Positions 22,862-32,661 of a stretch of 64,000 nt of DNA are shown one piece after another (positions within the stretch are counted from its first letter, which is position 1; each line of letters begins with the position of its first letter). The stretch lies in assembly GCF_000372725.1 (NCBI RefSeq), contig NW_005199694.1, positions 57,297 to 121,296 of the forward strand, written 5' to 3'. Origin of the DNA: Emiliania huxleyi CCMP1516 (taxonomy: Eukaryota > Haptophyta > Isochrysidales > Noelaerhabdaceae). Position numbers and translations under genes: made by a program. The notes under the pieces are model-generated. The model saw nothing but the letters and a program-made list of their open reading frames with translations, made no database searches and had not been told where the DNA came from.

Positions 22862-23450
22862 CCTCTGGGGGGAGGCGGGGGCCCCCGGAGGCACCGTGCG
22901 CCGCGCAGCAGTGCGGAAACGGGGCTCCGGCTCCGTTAGTCTCCGTTAGCACCGACTTCCCGAATGAGTACGGTTGAGTAGAGGGCAGATTTGGAGAGAT
23001 CTCGAGGAGTACATACAGGTAGATAGACCCTCCAATCATCAGAAAACTCCAACCTGATCGGTCGTACTGACCGCCGACAGATCACTCCAGACAGCAGACA
23101 GGCCGACGTCTGCACACGGCCGGCCGCCGGGCGAGAGGCTTGACACGATCCGACCCGGTCAGTGGTGAGGCGCAGTTCAGAGCTGTCGATGGCGCGATGC
23201 CGCACTGGTCCCACATTGGTGACACGAGACCACCACGTTTGCCGGTCCAAGAGAGAGGCACCGGCGCTGTCCTGAGAAGGTGCATGGTCCCTCTTGACTG
23301 CCCATGCGCGCGAGGCTGTGTAGGCATAGCCTCGAGAGTGCCAGCAGCCAATCCGAGGCAGTTTGTGACGCGCATTGCGTCAGAAGCGTGCACGCGCTGG
23401 AAGGACACCTTCCTACTGGCCGTACGATCAGGTCGTCACTGAATGCCGAA
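22862..23450 (+). mobile_element. Dispersed transposon-like element, copy A
   Basis: Nearly the whole ~590 bp recurs at 52125-52775 and in part, inverted, at 19365-19560. Shared blocks: CAGTGCGGAAACGGGGCTCC, GGCAGATTTGGAGAGATCTC, GATCGGTCGTACTGACCGCC, GCAGTTCAGAGCTGTCGATG, GCCTCGAGAGTGCCAGCAGC. Frames exist on both strands but none is clearly kept open in both copies. Confidence 0.75.
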
Positions 23451-23584
23451 GACTAAGGCCGCGAGCTATGCAGGCGGTCAGTTGAGCAGCATGGCACGGT
23501 CAGCAGCGCCGAAAGGATGTCGCAAGGCGTGATAGCAATGTGGCCGCAAGTACGCCGAATTCCCATGAAAACAAGTAAAAACTC

Positions 23585-24140
23585 GCTCGAAAAAAAATGG
23601 CAAAAAAATCGGCGCCTGCGGCGGGCCGGGGGACCCCATCTCCGCCCCGCATGGGTACCCCCTAGGGCCCTCGCCTCCCCCCAGAGTGTGTGCCTTTTCT
23701 ATTTCTTTTTGTTTCGCACGGGTAGTCGCTAGTCGGTGGTCCCTTCCCGACTTCCGAGTCTCTTGGAGCACGACTTGGAAGTGAATTCCATGTCCATGTC
23801 CATGTGCATGTGCATGCACATGTCCGTAAATCCCATCTCGTCTCAGAGAGTTATACGCTTATATTCTGGGCTCTGGTAGTGTACCGTCGCGGGACCCACT
23901 TGGAGCACTTGGAGTGCAGTCATTAACCTCACATCCACTGTTCGTCTTTTTTTCGCGAGATTGCGCAGAGAGACGCCCCTAGAGACGCCCCATAGCAGCA
24001 GAACACTGCGTCCAATCGCTCCGGCTCAGGTCGTGGGGCATAGCTCGGGTGTAAACGGGGCCTGGGGCGGAAGCCCCAGCGGCCCGCCGCAGGCGCCGCC
24101 GGAGGCCCCGGCCCGCCGCAGGCGCCGATTTTTTGGCGTT
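23585..24140. mobile_element. Putative MITE-like element with inverted ends
   Basis: AAAAAATCGGCGCCTGCGGC plus GGGCCGGGG at the left end (~23598) matches the reverse complement of the right end (~24105-24135). The interior contains the CACTTGGAGTGCAGTCAT block shared with 2.6 kb and 25.4 kb. No transposase is visible. Confidence 0.5.
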
Positions 24141-24203
24141 TTTGCTCAAAATATTGAGATATTTCTCATCAAATTCTCATCAAAATCGAGCTCGCTACGA
24201 GCT

Positions 24204-24800
24204 CTCTAACTGCAGGACAGCATCTCCTCGTTGAGCCTAGCGGCGCCCGTATCGCCCACGCCCACATTCTTCTTCTTCTTCTTGCCCTTCTTGCCCTTGG
24301 CCCTTGCTGCACTTAGCCGCTCAACCTCCGCCAGCAGCAGTCCTTGGCATGCCGCGCCGCCTCCATCTGCTTTGCTTCCCACGCTGCCGCTTCCTCTAAA
24401 GCAGCGCCGCCACTAAGCGGCGCAACCAAGTTCTCGCATTGTTTGCATGAGCACGTGTCCTGCTTGGCGCGGCGCACAATCCGCGCGCGGCGAGTGCGTG
24501 AGAGCAGAAGACTGACAGCAGGAGCTGCAGGAGCTGCAGGAGCTGCGCAGGTCGGATGGGCGGTGACGCCGTCGAGCGACGGCGCAAAGGCCAATCGCTG
24601 CTGCTGCGCCAACGAGAGCGGCGACACGAGGCTGCTGGCAGCTGGCAGAGCGAATTGCGAAACCGGCGGCCGCCGTCAGCCCGCCGACACCGACGGCCGA
24701 GCTGAGGTCAAACTCCGCCACAGGTCGGACCATCCGTGCGTCAGCCATGGCGACGAGACGTCTGTGTGCAGACAGCCCGCCACCCGGGCGATAGAACATG
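24204..24800 (-). CDS. Uncertain gene candidate with CSCKQCE motif and Lys-rich tail
   Basis: Three minus-strand segments look protein-like but lie in different frames: MADARMVRPVAEFDLSSAVG with an Ala-rich hydrophobic stretch near 24700; DTCSCKQCENLVAPLSGGAA with a helix-like EEAAAWEAKQMEAARHAK near 24340-24470; and AKGKKGKKKKKNVGVGDTGA with the end NEEMLSCS before a stop at ~24207. If real they must be joined by small introns I could not place. No family is recognised. Confidence 0.28.
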
Positions 24801-25196
24801 CCAGCTGCTTGCAGGGCTCTCGTGGCCCGTGTGGGGCGGGCTGCGGCGGGCGCATAAACTATTCACAGCTTATGAACACCGGGAAAACTAAACTCTGCAG
24901 AAGAGTTCGAGTGGTCTTCGTGCTCAGAAGGATCAGGAGAGCTCTATTCACACCCTTTGTGCGTTGAAGACCACAGGCAATGCCCGTTTACACCCAACCG
25001 ACGAGTCGCTGGGCCCTCTGACCTGAGCCGCAGCCAATGCGCTTCTCCCTCTTGTGTCTTGACTCCTCTCCTTAGATAAATACATACCCTATTATTATTT
25101 TAATTCGACACAGAGCCGACGGCCCGCGAGCGCCCCGACGCCGGGAGAGGGCGCGAGAGCGAGACTACCGAGATAAGGTAAGGTAAGCAGAGACCG

Positions 25197-25300
25197 AGAG
25201 GCCTCGCTGTGATATGTGATCTGTAAGGGTCCGCCCCCGCAGGCGCGTTTTGTATACCGAGGCGGTGCCCGGTGCCGAACCTGTCGGACCTTAGAAGTCT
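25197..25300 (-). repeat. Dispersed ~95-bp repeat, copy 2
   Basis: Reverse complement of 11700-11795, with GTGATCTGTAAGGGTCCGCC, GTATACCGAGGCGGTGCC and GAACCTGTCGGACCTTA. Confidence 0.75.
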
Positions 25301-25444
25301 GACTGACTGGCGCTCGAGGATGGAGGCCGCGGCGCGTCCATGCAAAGCGATATAGCGATCGCGTGTGTCCGAGTGCCCTGCCTCCGCCCACGCCGGGCCC
25401 CAATGAGGCTGGATCTGCGGCCTCTTGCTTTTCGTTGATTTTTT

Positions 25445-25600
25445 CTCTTTGGGCGATTTGGAGCACTTGGAGTGCAGTCATCAGCCTCACATCCAGGGCC
25501 GGGGAGCTAAGAAGCGCACCCAGCGGGCCGGATGATCGGGATCGGGTTGCGGGCTAGAGAGCCCTAGCCCCGGGGGTGCGCGTTCGCAGGGAAAGGGCCT
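25445..25600 (-). repeat. Dispersed ~150-bp repeat
   Basis: Inverted relative to 2540-2690; contains GGAGCACTTGGAGTGCAGTC, CCTCACATCCAGGGCCGGGG and GCGCACCCAGCGGGCCGG. Fragments also occur at ~23900-23940 and ~53535. Confidence 0.75.
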
Positions 25601-25709
25601 TAAAGTAAACACGGGTCTCCGAGGGTTAGCCCCGCGTACCGGGTTTCCCTGCCATGAAGTCCGGTGTTTTCTCTTTTCGGGCGCCTTGCTTGTGCGAGCC
25701 GACCTGTCG

Positions 25710-26154
25710 ATGCTCTCGCTGGCACACCGAGGAGGAGCGAGCCGGGCGCTCGCCGGTGCCGCTCGACGTCACCTCTGCGTCGTGACGGCCGGAAGCGAGG
25801 ACGCTGTTAGCACGGCCCTTGCCGGTGAGAAGCCGGTCGTACTCTACTTCACTGCGACGTGGTGCGGCCCGTGTCGCATGATCTCGCCCATCTTTGCGGA
25901 GCTGGCCAAGGCGACACCCGCTGCGAGCTTCCTGAAGGCGCGTTCGCCGCTGCGGCGAGCACAGCGCGCCTGCCGCTGAAGCGCCTGCCGATTCTCCCTG
26001 CTCACAGGTGGATGTGGATGAGCTTGCTGAGGTGGCACAAGATCACAGCATCGCGGCGATGCCGACTTTTCAGTTCTACAAGGCCGGACAGCTCATGGAC
26101 ACGATCGTCGGTGCCGATGTGGCAAAGCTGAAGGCCGCCGTGCAAAAATTGTGA
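25710..26154 (+). CDS. Thioredoxin, probably organelle-targeted, two exons
   Basis: Exon 1 is 25710-25937, the intron is 25938-26007 (70 nt, GC donor, AG acceptor) and exon 2 is 26008-26154, for 124 residues. The protein has a basic, Ala/Arg-rich leader of ~25 residues ([20 protein letters not shown]), then the thioredoxin fold with [20 protein letters not shown], where the redox pair is the two Cys of WCGPC. Exon 2 supplies [20 protein letters not shown] with the cis-proline, FQFYKAGQ, and ends AAVQKL. The leader suits mitochondrial import, but a plastid would be possible. Reading through without the intron loses the second half of the fold. An AATAAA about 70 nt after the stop (near 26226) could be the polyadenylation signal. 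Confidence 0.9.
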
Positions 26155-26407
26155 GTTGCTGCTTAGTCCGCCTTTCACGTGCGAGTTGTGGCCGGCCAGC
26201 TCGCGCGGTTCACTCTGTTTTCGGTAATAAAGTGCGCAATTAGACACGCACGCGGCAAGCAATGGACAAAAGCTGCATGAAGAGGTATGGTGCTCTCTCC
26301 GCTCTGGCTGAGTTGGGTCTGAGCGACTTCGTGAGGAGCGTGTGGCAGGGTCGTGTGGGCGCGGCGCGCTCTCCTCAGACGTCAGAGCTCAGTCTCGCTG
26401 CAGTGTG

Positions 26408-27847
26408 TCAGTCCGGACAGCTCGAGCAGCCGCCGCAACCGGCCCAGTTGCACTTGTCCGCCCAGGCCTTGGTGTTGGACTGGCAGTGAGACAGGCATGG
26501 CGGTGGAGGGGCTGCCGCGGCTGCCGGCGGCGGCGGCGGCAGAGGTGTCCCCGCTTGAGTTCCCCGCGCGTCGCTCGACCAAACCAGGGCCTCGTCGTAG
26601 CCGCAGCCTGTCGCCTGCGTGCAGCCGGCGAGCAGCTCCGCGGCGGCGCACAAGCGAGCTCCTGCGGCGGCACAGAGCGCCGCCGCACCGGCAAAGCTCT
26701 CCGAGCGGCAGCTGCCGTCGGGCTGCGACGTCGCCCACACCGAGCACGTGTCCTGCTGCTTCCACGCCCAAGCAGGCGAGCCCTGGACGTCATGGCAGCA
26801 GCGCACCGCGTGCGTCTCGTCGAGGTCCGCCCACCGGCTCGGCTCCGAGCACCAGCCGTCCTTACCGCACTCCAGGCGAGCCTCGGGCGACACGTCCTCT
26901 GGCGGAGACGGCGGCGGAGGCGAGACGGGCGGCGGCAAGAGAGGGGAAGCTTGAGTTCCTCGCGCGTCGCTCGACCAAACCAGGGCCTCGTCGTAGCCGC
27001 AGCCTGTCGCCTGCGTGCAGCCGGCGAGCAGCTCCGCGGCGGCGCACAAGCGAGCTCCTGCGGCGGCACAGAGCGCCGCCGCACCGGCAAAGCTCTCCGA
27101 GCGGCAGCTGCCGTCGGGCCGCGACGTCGCCCACACCGAGCACGTGTCCTGCTGCTTCCACGCCCAAGCAGGCGAGCCCTGGACGTCATGGCAGCAGCGC
27201 ACCGCGTGCGTCTCGTCGAGGTCCGCCCACCGGCTCGGCTCCGAGCACCAGCCGTCCTTACCGCACTCCAGGCGAGCCTCGGGCGACACGTCCTCTGGCG
27301 GAGACGGCGGCGGAGGCGAGACGGGCGGCGGCAAGAGAGGGGAAGCTTGAGTTCCTCGCGCGTCGCTCGACCAAACCAGGGCCTCGTCGTAGCCGCAGCC
27401 TGTCGCCTGCGTGCAGCCGGCGAGCAGCTCCGCGGCGGCGCACAAGCGAGCTCCTGCGGCGGCACAGAGCGCCGCCGCACCGGCAAAGCTCTCCGAGCGG
27501 CAGCTGCCGTCGGGCCGCGACGTCGCCCACACCGAGCACGTGTCCTGCTGCTTCCACGCCCAAGCAGGCGAGCCCTGGACGTCATGGCAGCAGCGCACCG
27601 CGTGCGTCTCGTCGAGGTCCGCCCACCGGCTCGGCTCCGAGCACCAGCCGTCCTTACCGCACTCCAGGCGAGCCTCGGGCGACACGTCCTCCGGTGGGGG
27701 CATCGGAGGTGGCGCCATCGACGTGCTTTGGCAGAAGTCACACGCCCCGCAGCCAGTCCAACTGCACAGTTGCTCCGCTGGGTTTGTCTTGAAGGCACAG
27801 TACTTCCAGCAAAAGAGTGGCGGCGGCGGAGGCGTTGCCTCGTGCAA
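26408..27847 (-). CDS. Cys-rich secreted-type protein with three near-identical 132-residue repeats, 5' end unresolved
   Basis: An open frame of 480 codons has no ATG at its 5' limit, so an upstream exon, probably with a signal peptide, is expected. It starts with a small Cys motif (CWKYCA...CSWTGCGACDFC) and ends with a matching one (CLSHCQ...CNWAGCGGCSSC). Between them are three 396-bp tandem units, each containing LECGKDGWCSEPSRWADLDE, RCCHDVQGSPAWAW, SFAGAAALCAAAGARLCAAA and TGCGYDEALVWSSDARG, separated by PPPVSPPPPSPPEDVSPEAR linkers. The two units further from the C-terminus are virtually identical at DNA level; the C-terminal one has drifted slightly at its edge. The ALCAAAGARLC...GCGYDxxLVWS pattern recurs in secreted algal proteins and is lectin-like in spacing. 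A cell-surface carbohydrate-binding role is a guess. Confidence 0.7.
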   Translation of the reverse strand: MHEATPPPPPLFCWKYCAFKTNPAEQLCSWTGCGACDFCQSTSMAPPPMPPPEDVSPEARLECGKDGWCSEPSRWADLDETHAVRCCHDVQGSPAWAWKQQDTCSVWATSRPDGSCRSESFAGAAALCAAAGARLCAAAELLAGCTQATGCGYDEALVWSSDARGTQASPLLPPPVSPPPPSPPEDVSPEARLECGKDGWCSEPSRWADLDETHAVRCCHDVQGSPAWAWKQQDTCSVWATSRPDGSCRSESFAGAAALCAAAGARLCAAAELLAGCTQATGCGYDEALVWSSDARGTQASPLLPPPVSPPPPSPPEDVSPEARLECGKDGWCSEPSRWADLDETHAVRCCHDVQGSPAWAWKQQDTCSVWATSQPDGSCRSESFAGAAALCAAAGARLCAAAELLAGCTQATGCGYDEALVWSSDARGTQAGTPLPPPPPAAAAAPPPPCLSHCQSNTKAWADKCNWAGCGGCSSCPD

Positions 27848-28116
27848 TGCGTAAAAGTCTTGACGTAAAACAAGTCACGTTTTTTGCTAGGGTTGCCGAC
27901 GCAGAAAGCTTACGATAGACAGGCAGAAAGTTGAAACCGAGGCGCGTGCAAAGGTTGCCCAGGCTGACTGTTGTAGAACTCTCTCTCACTCAACTCTCTA
28001 TCTCTCTGTCTGACTGACTCTCTTTCTCTCTCTGTCTGTTGTACGTACCGGCCGGCCGGTAGCCAAGGACGGCCAACGCCAGGAGCGTGGGTGGGTGATC
28101 TTGGGACCGGGGGGGG
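27848..28116. other. Intergenic, pyrimidine-rich stretch
   Basis: Contains a TCTCTCTCTGTCTGTCTGAC-type run near 27980-28040. I see no gene. Confidence 0.5.
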
Positions 28117-28146
28117 TTAGGGTTAGGGTTAGGGTTAGGGTTAGGG
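28117..28146 (+). repeat. Internal telomere-like array (TTAGGG)x5
   Basis: Five perfect TTAGGG units follow a G run. TTAGGG is a common eukaryotic telomere repeat, and the 5'-to-3' orientation would place a chromosome end to the right of 28146. Here sequence continues, so this is an interstitial telomere, an old fusion or an assembly join. Confidence 0.9.
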
Positions 28147-31006
28147 AAGGCGTAATTGCGGATGGTGACGGTGTCTGCACACTGGGCAAACCAGCCGATT
28201 TCCCTCCCGCTAAATCATCACGGCCCCGTAACACCCTCCGCGCGCGGTCAAAGGCTTCCCAGGGCCGGTCCATGACATGAACCGATAGACACAAGCAAAA
28301 AAAACCGCACCTCTAAGCTTCTCGGGCACCCCGAGGCCCATACGACGCCCCGGCGGGCCCCGGCGGAGGTCCGGCGCGGCGCTCCAAATCCGCACTTCGC
28401 GAGCTTCTACGGGCGTTCACGCGGCCTCTCCGCCTCGTGAGGCACACCCCACACCCACCACGAGTCCTGGGGCCGTGGGCGGACCTCTGGCCGCGGCGCC
28501 CGGAGCTTTGGTCGTCGAATATCGGCCGCCAACTAGGCCATCGAGCGAACGTGTCCGGAGAGGCTCTCGGATGGGTCCGGCAGCGGTCCCATGGACCCAG
28601 AAGCTCGCCCCGGCGGAGCACTCACGGCTCGGCCCCCGCCCCTGGTCACCCAGACGTGCCCTTGGACAGCCGTAGGGGCTCGGATGACGACGTTGGCGCC
28701 CGCGACGACGCCCTCCCCGACGACGTCGCATCTGGGGACGCGGCGGCGCGGATGATCACATGGATTGGGACTCTGAGCGATGGCAGAGGCCTTTTACTGC
28801 AAACGAGGACGCCCCGCGTGCCGCGAGGCCCCGTTGGCCGGGAGTGGTGAGTGGGACCATAAACAAGCCCTATATCCCCTACCGCGACCAGCCCACACAC
28901 AGCCCAAACCGCTGCCAAACCGGCCCTGGTCACGCAGGCGGGGAGGCTGCCAGGGCGCCCAAACAATCCCTCACGAACGCCACACGGGCCATCACGGCCC
29001 GTCCGGCGGCCCGAGTGCCGCCCCACACCCGCCCGACGCCCTCAGCCAGCCAGCGCCCACTCTGAGAGGCTTCACCGCCGCCAGCGCGCCGAGCGCGCCG
29101 CCCTCTCCTCGCGCCACACGGGCCCCTGGCCGCACGCCCGAGAGGCGGCCCATAATTTGAGTCGAGACGCGCCGCCGGCCAGCCAGCAGCTCGCCCGCCA
29201 CCCGCAGAGTGCCGCCGCCGCCCCCAGCCCGCACTGGAGAGGCTCTCCCGGCCGCTAGCCGCTGTCGCGTCGCCCGGCGGCTGCGCTGGCAGCGTGGCGG
29301 TGAGGGCGGTGGGGGAGATGGCGGCGGCGGGCTGGGCAATGGCGGTGAGGGAAGTGGCGGCGACGGGGGCGGGGGTGACGGTGGCGGCGGGCTCGGTGGC
29401 GGCGGCGAGGGCGGCGGCGGCGAGGGCGGCGGCGGTGAGGGCGGAGGGGGAGAGGGCGGNNNNNNNNNNNNNNNNNNNNNNNNNNNNNNNNNNNNNNNNN
29501 NNNNNNNNNNNNNNNNNNNNNNNNNNNNNNNNNNNNNNNNNNNNNNNNNNNNNNNNNNNNNNNNNNNNNNNNNNNNNNNNNNNNNNNNNNNNNNNNNNNN
29601 NNNNNNNNNNNNNNNNNNNNNNNNNNNNNNNNNNNNNNNNNNNNNNNNNNNNNNNNNNNNNNNNNNNNNNNNNNNNNNNNNNNNNNNNNNNNNNNNNNNN
29701 NNNNNNNNNNNNNNNNNNNNNNNNNNNNNNNNNNNNNNNNNNNNNNNNNNNNNNNNNNNNNNNNNNNNNNNNNNNNNNNNNNNNNNNNNNNNNNNNNNNN
29801 NNNNNNNNNNNNNNNNNNNNNTGCGGCGCTGTGACTCGGTTCGCGCCGCCGCCCCTTGCTGAGCGCCGGGCGCGCTATTGATGCTTCGAGCCCCGATGGC
29901 GGCTGTCCCGACGTGAGCAGCGGTGCGATCGAGAGAAAAACACTGATCTCGAGGCTGTTCATTGGCGCCTGGGGCGCCTCAAAGACCTCGTCTACCTTTT
30001 AGAAGTTGTGGGAGGGGATGAGGACGGTGAGGGCGGCTGGGGCAGCCGGGAAGGCAACACAGGCGAGGCGCGGCGCACCTCAAACTCGAGCGAGTAGCGG
30101 GAATATAACCCCGCTGCTCCGGCGGGATAGTGCTCCCCCGCCGCCCCCTGGGTCACCCCGAGTGACCTCGCAGCCCACGCCGTGAGGCGCTGCTGTCAGA
30201 GGGGTTTATCACCGCCGTATCCACCCCACACTGGCCGCCGAGGGGCCCGGCGGGCTGAGGCGCGCGAGGCGGCTTTCGCTCCCGCGGGGCGGCTCTACCC
30301 GTCTCAGCACGGCGTCCCGAGGTGTAGCCGTGTACCTGGCGGCAGGGCCATCACTCACGCGCCTACTCGCGGCACGAGGGAAGGCGTGACGCGACCGCGA
30401 GAGGCGAGATGGCTGATGGCGAGACAGTCGTTTGGCCCGTTTGAGGCTGAAAGGATGACCGCGGACGATGAGGGCGACGATTCATCGCGGCTACTGAGCA
30501 GGCAAGGTCCGGACCTACAGGATGGAGGGGCGAGTAGTGAGACTCGGGACCATATCTTCGCGTCGAGAGACGAAAATCCGGATTCTTGGCCGCCGGCCGC
30601 CGCCGGCCGCCGAGCGGACACTAGGGAACTGCGCGACGACGACGACATTTGAGAGGTGCTGCTTTCACCACCGCCCTTCTGGTGGTGTTTGCCGGTCGGG
30701 GGGGCGTCGGCAGCGCCGCCGATCCGCGCGGATGTTGCAAACGGTGGCTCGGGGCACCTATTTCGGCAGCCCCGGGGCGGGAGCCGAGGAGGGGCAGCCG
30801 TTGCGGTTGCGCCATCGCAGCTCGGCGGCGCGTGGGGAGCCGAGCGGCTTCCAGCGATCCCGCGAGACAGCGGCCCGCATCCGTCCCGGATGCCGCGCCC
30901 ACGCTGCCCGACGCAAGCGCCAGATGGGAGAGGAGGTTGGCAGCCTTTCTGCGCTTCGAGGTGCAAGAGAACTCTTGCGATTTAGCGGGAGGAAGCCAGG
31001 CGGGGT
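28147..31006. other. Gene-poor GC-rich stretch with gap
   Basis: No domain is recognisable. 29290-29459 is a GGC/GGT-rich low-complexity run leading into the N gap (29460-29821). A plus-strand frame at 30182-30652 ends in an acidic stretch (DSSRLLSRQGPDLQDGGASS) that could be protein, but there is no supporting motif. Confidence 0.5.
29460..29821. other. Assembly gap (N run)
   Basis: The N run follows directly on a GGC-type low-complexity repeat, which probably caused the assembly failure. Confidence 0.99.
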
Positions 31007-31490
31007 TTAGCCCAATGTGGGCACGGTGACGCGGGCGAGCGGGCAGTCGGCGAAGGCGTCCACGTCGATGGAGGTGAGGCCGGCAGGGAAGGTGACGCGG
31101 GCGAGGGCGGAGCAGCGGTCGAAGGCGAAGCCGCCGGATGGAGGTGGGGGTGGCGGGGAAGGTGAGGGTGGTGTGAGGGCGGAGCAGCGCAAGAAGGCGT
31201 GGCTGCCGATGGAGGTGAGTGAGGCTGGCAGGAAGGTCGACGGAGACCAGCGAGAAGCAGCCTTCGAAGGCGCTGCTGCCGATGGAGACGAGAGGGGTGC
31301 GGTTGAACAACGCCCAAGCCGGCAGGTGCGTCATGCCTTCGGGCAGCACCGCGTGCCCATCGGTGACGACGACCTGCCAGCCGCCCACGTCCAAAGAAAG
31401 TCTCGGAGCGTTGGTGTCGTTGTGTGAGTGAGTGAGCCCCCCTCTACGCCGTGGAAGGAGGCTCTCTGTACACACAACAGGAGGCCCCAT
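31007..31490 (-). pseudogene. BspA-type leucine-rich repeat (LRR_5) gene, frameshifted
   Basis: The upstream frame reads LSLDVGGWQVVVTDGHAVLP and LVSIGSSAFEGCFSLVSVDL followed by PASLT. It then breaks into a second frame (SIGSHAFLRCSAL) and the last part (GGFAFDRCSALARVTFPAGL, then TSIDVDAFADCPLARVTVPT and a stop at 31007). These are successive ~23-residue BspA/LRR_5 repeats (IGxxAFxxCxxLxxVxLPxxLTS). At least one indel separates the readable pieces, so it is either a decayed gene or an assembly error. Confidence 0.6.
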
Positions 31491-31648
31491 CGTCCCCTGG
31501 CCACAGAGGAGCCCGAACCGGCATGCACATTTCTTCTCCCCCTTCCTATCCGTGCTTTAGCCCCGGGCCCGGCCGGCCGGGCCCCGGGCGGCGCGCGCGC
31601 GCGCGCCGGGGGGGGGGGGGGGGGGGTTCCACTCCCGGGTACGCCCCG

Positions 31649-32563
31649 ATGTTGTTCGCCTCCATCATCGCATCACTGTCTCTGCGACACGGCAGGTTGC
31701 CGCCGCCTAAGCTGTGCGCGTCCAGCGCAGACAAAACACAGGCAGCGGCGATCGAGCTGCGTGCGGCGCGGGCTGCTGCGGCCGACGCGGCCAACGCAGA
31801 GGCGCGGCTGAGGAGCATGGTGGCGGCGGCGCACAAGAGCGGGGAAGAGCTCGCGGCGGAGCGCGACGCGGCGCGCGCGGAGCTGAGCCGGGCGCGGGAG
31901 GACCTCGCATCGGAACGGGAGGAGGCTGCAGCTGCGCGAGCGCTGGCTGCAGCCGACATCGAGGCGCTGCACTGCCAACTTGACGACCTGGAGCGCTTAG
32001 TCGCGGCGCACGACGCGGCCGCTCCGCCCGAGAGCGGCGGGGCGGCGGAGGCCGAGCTGCGCGTCCGCATCACGGCCCTCGAGGCCGAGCTGCTAGCTGA
32101 GCGGCGCACGGCGGCATTCGCGACGGACGCGGCGGCGGAGGCGCGCGCTGATTGCGGCGCATGGGAGTGGCTTGGGAGCGTGTTTGCACCGCCTTTTGCC
32201 TCACTGTACTCTCCTCCCCGCAAGGCGCGCGCCGAGCTCGAGCTGGCGCAGCAAGAGGCAAGCAGGGATGCGGAGTTGGCCGAGGACGCGCGCGCAGAGG
32301 CAGCGCAGCTCCGCGCCCTCGGGGAGAGTGCTCGTCCGGGCGGCGGCGCGGGCGAGGCGCGGGCGGCGGTCCTCGAGGCGCAAGTGGCCGCGCTCTTGGT
32401 CGAGCTGAGTCAGCAGGAAGAGGCCGCGGCAGAGCTTCTGACGCTCCGGCCACAGGCCGAGTCGTTCCGCGCAAAGGCGGAGGCGTATGAGCGGCGATTG
32501 CGGGAGGCAGGTCTAGAGCTCCCGGCGCCTTCGCCCGGGGATCGAATGAACATAAAGACATAA
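31649..32563 (+). CDS. Coiled-coil protein
   Basis: From the ATG at 31649 the frame encodes 304 residues. The start (MLFASIIASLSLRHGRL) is followed by a long Ala/Glu/Arg-rich helix with heptad character (AEARLRSMVAAAHKSGEELA, LEAQVAALLVELSQQEEAAA) and ends RMNIKT. In the middle, CGAWEWLGSVFAPPFASLYS (about 32153-32212) is unlike its surroundings, is in frame and is bordered by GCGC and CGCAAG, so it may be a small GC-AG intron. A G run of about 20 at 31610-31627 just upstream makes the 5' end unsure. Function unknown; structural or filament role by analogy only. Confidence 0.55.
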   Translation: MLFASIIASLSLRHGRLPPPKLCASSADKTQAAAIELRAARAAAADAANAEARLRSMVAAAHKSGEELAAERDAARAELSRAREDLASEREEAAAARALAAADIEALHCQLDDLERLVAAHDAAAPPESGGAAEAELRVRITALEAELLAERRTAAFATDAAAEARADCGAWEWLGSVFAPPFASLYSPPRKARAELELAQQEASRDAELAEDARAEAAQLRALGESARPGGGAGEARAAVLEAQVAALLVELSQQEEAAAELLTLRPQAESFRAKAEAYERRLREAGLELPAPSPGDRMNIKT

Positions 32564-32661
32564 ACAAAACTCTGTTCGAGGCGCGGGACGCAATAAAAAA
32601 CGGCCCACACACACGACGTACGGCCGCGGCCACTTGTGAGCCGTCAAGCTCGACGCTCACG

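Larger units (their letters stand above)
22165..25709. other. Repeat-rich intergenic region
   Basis: Holds the large dispersed element (22862-23450), an inverted-repeat element (23585-24140), a weak gene candidate (24204-24800) and two dispersed repeats (25197-25300, 25445-25600). TAGCAATACC...CAATACCAAACAACTCTAAC near 22707-22780 recurs near 42450-42478. The stretch 22165-22500 is the promoter side of the Nopp140 gene. Confidence 0.5.

Noticed and set aside
26342-27868. Plus-strand frames with three repeats opposite the Cys-rich gene
   Set aside because: Repetition is expected on both strands; only the minus strand gives Cys-patterned domains and Pro-rich linkers.
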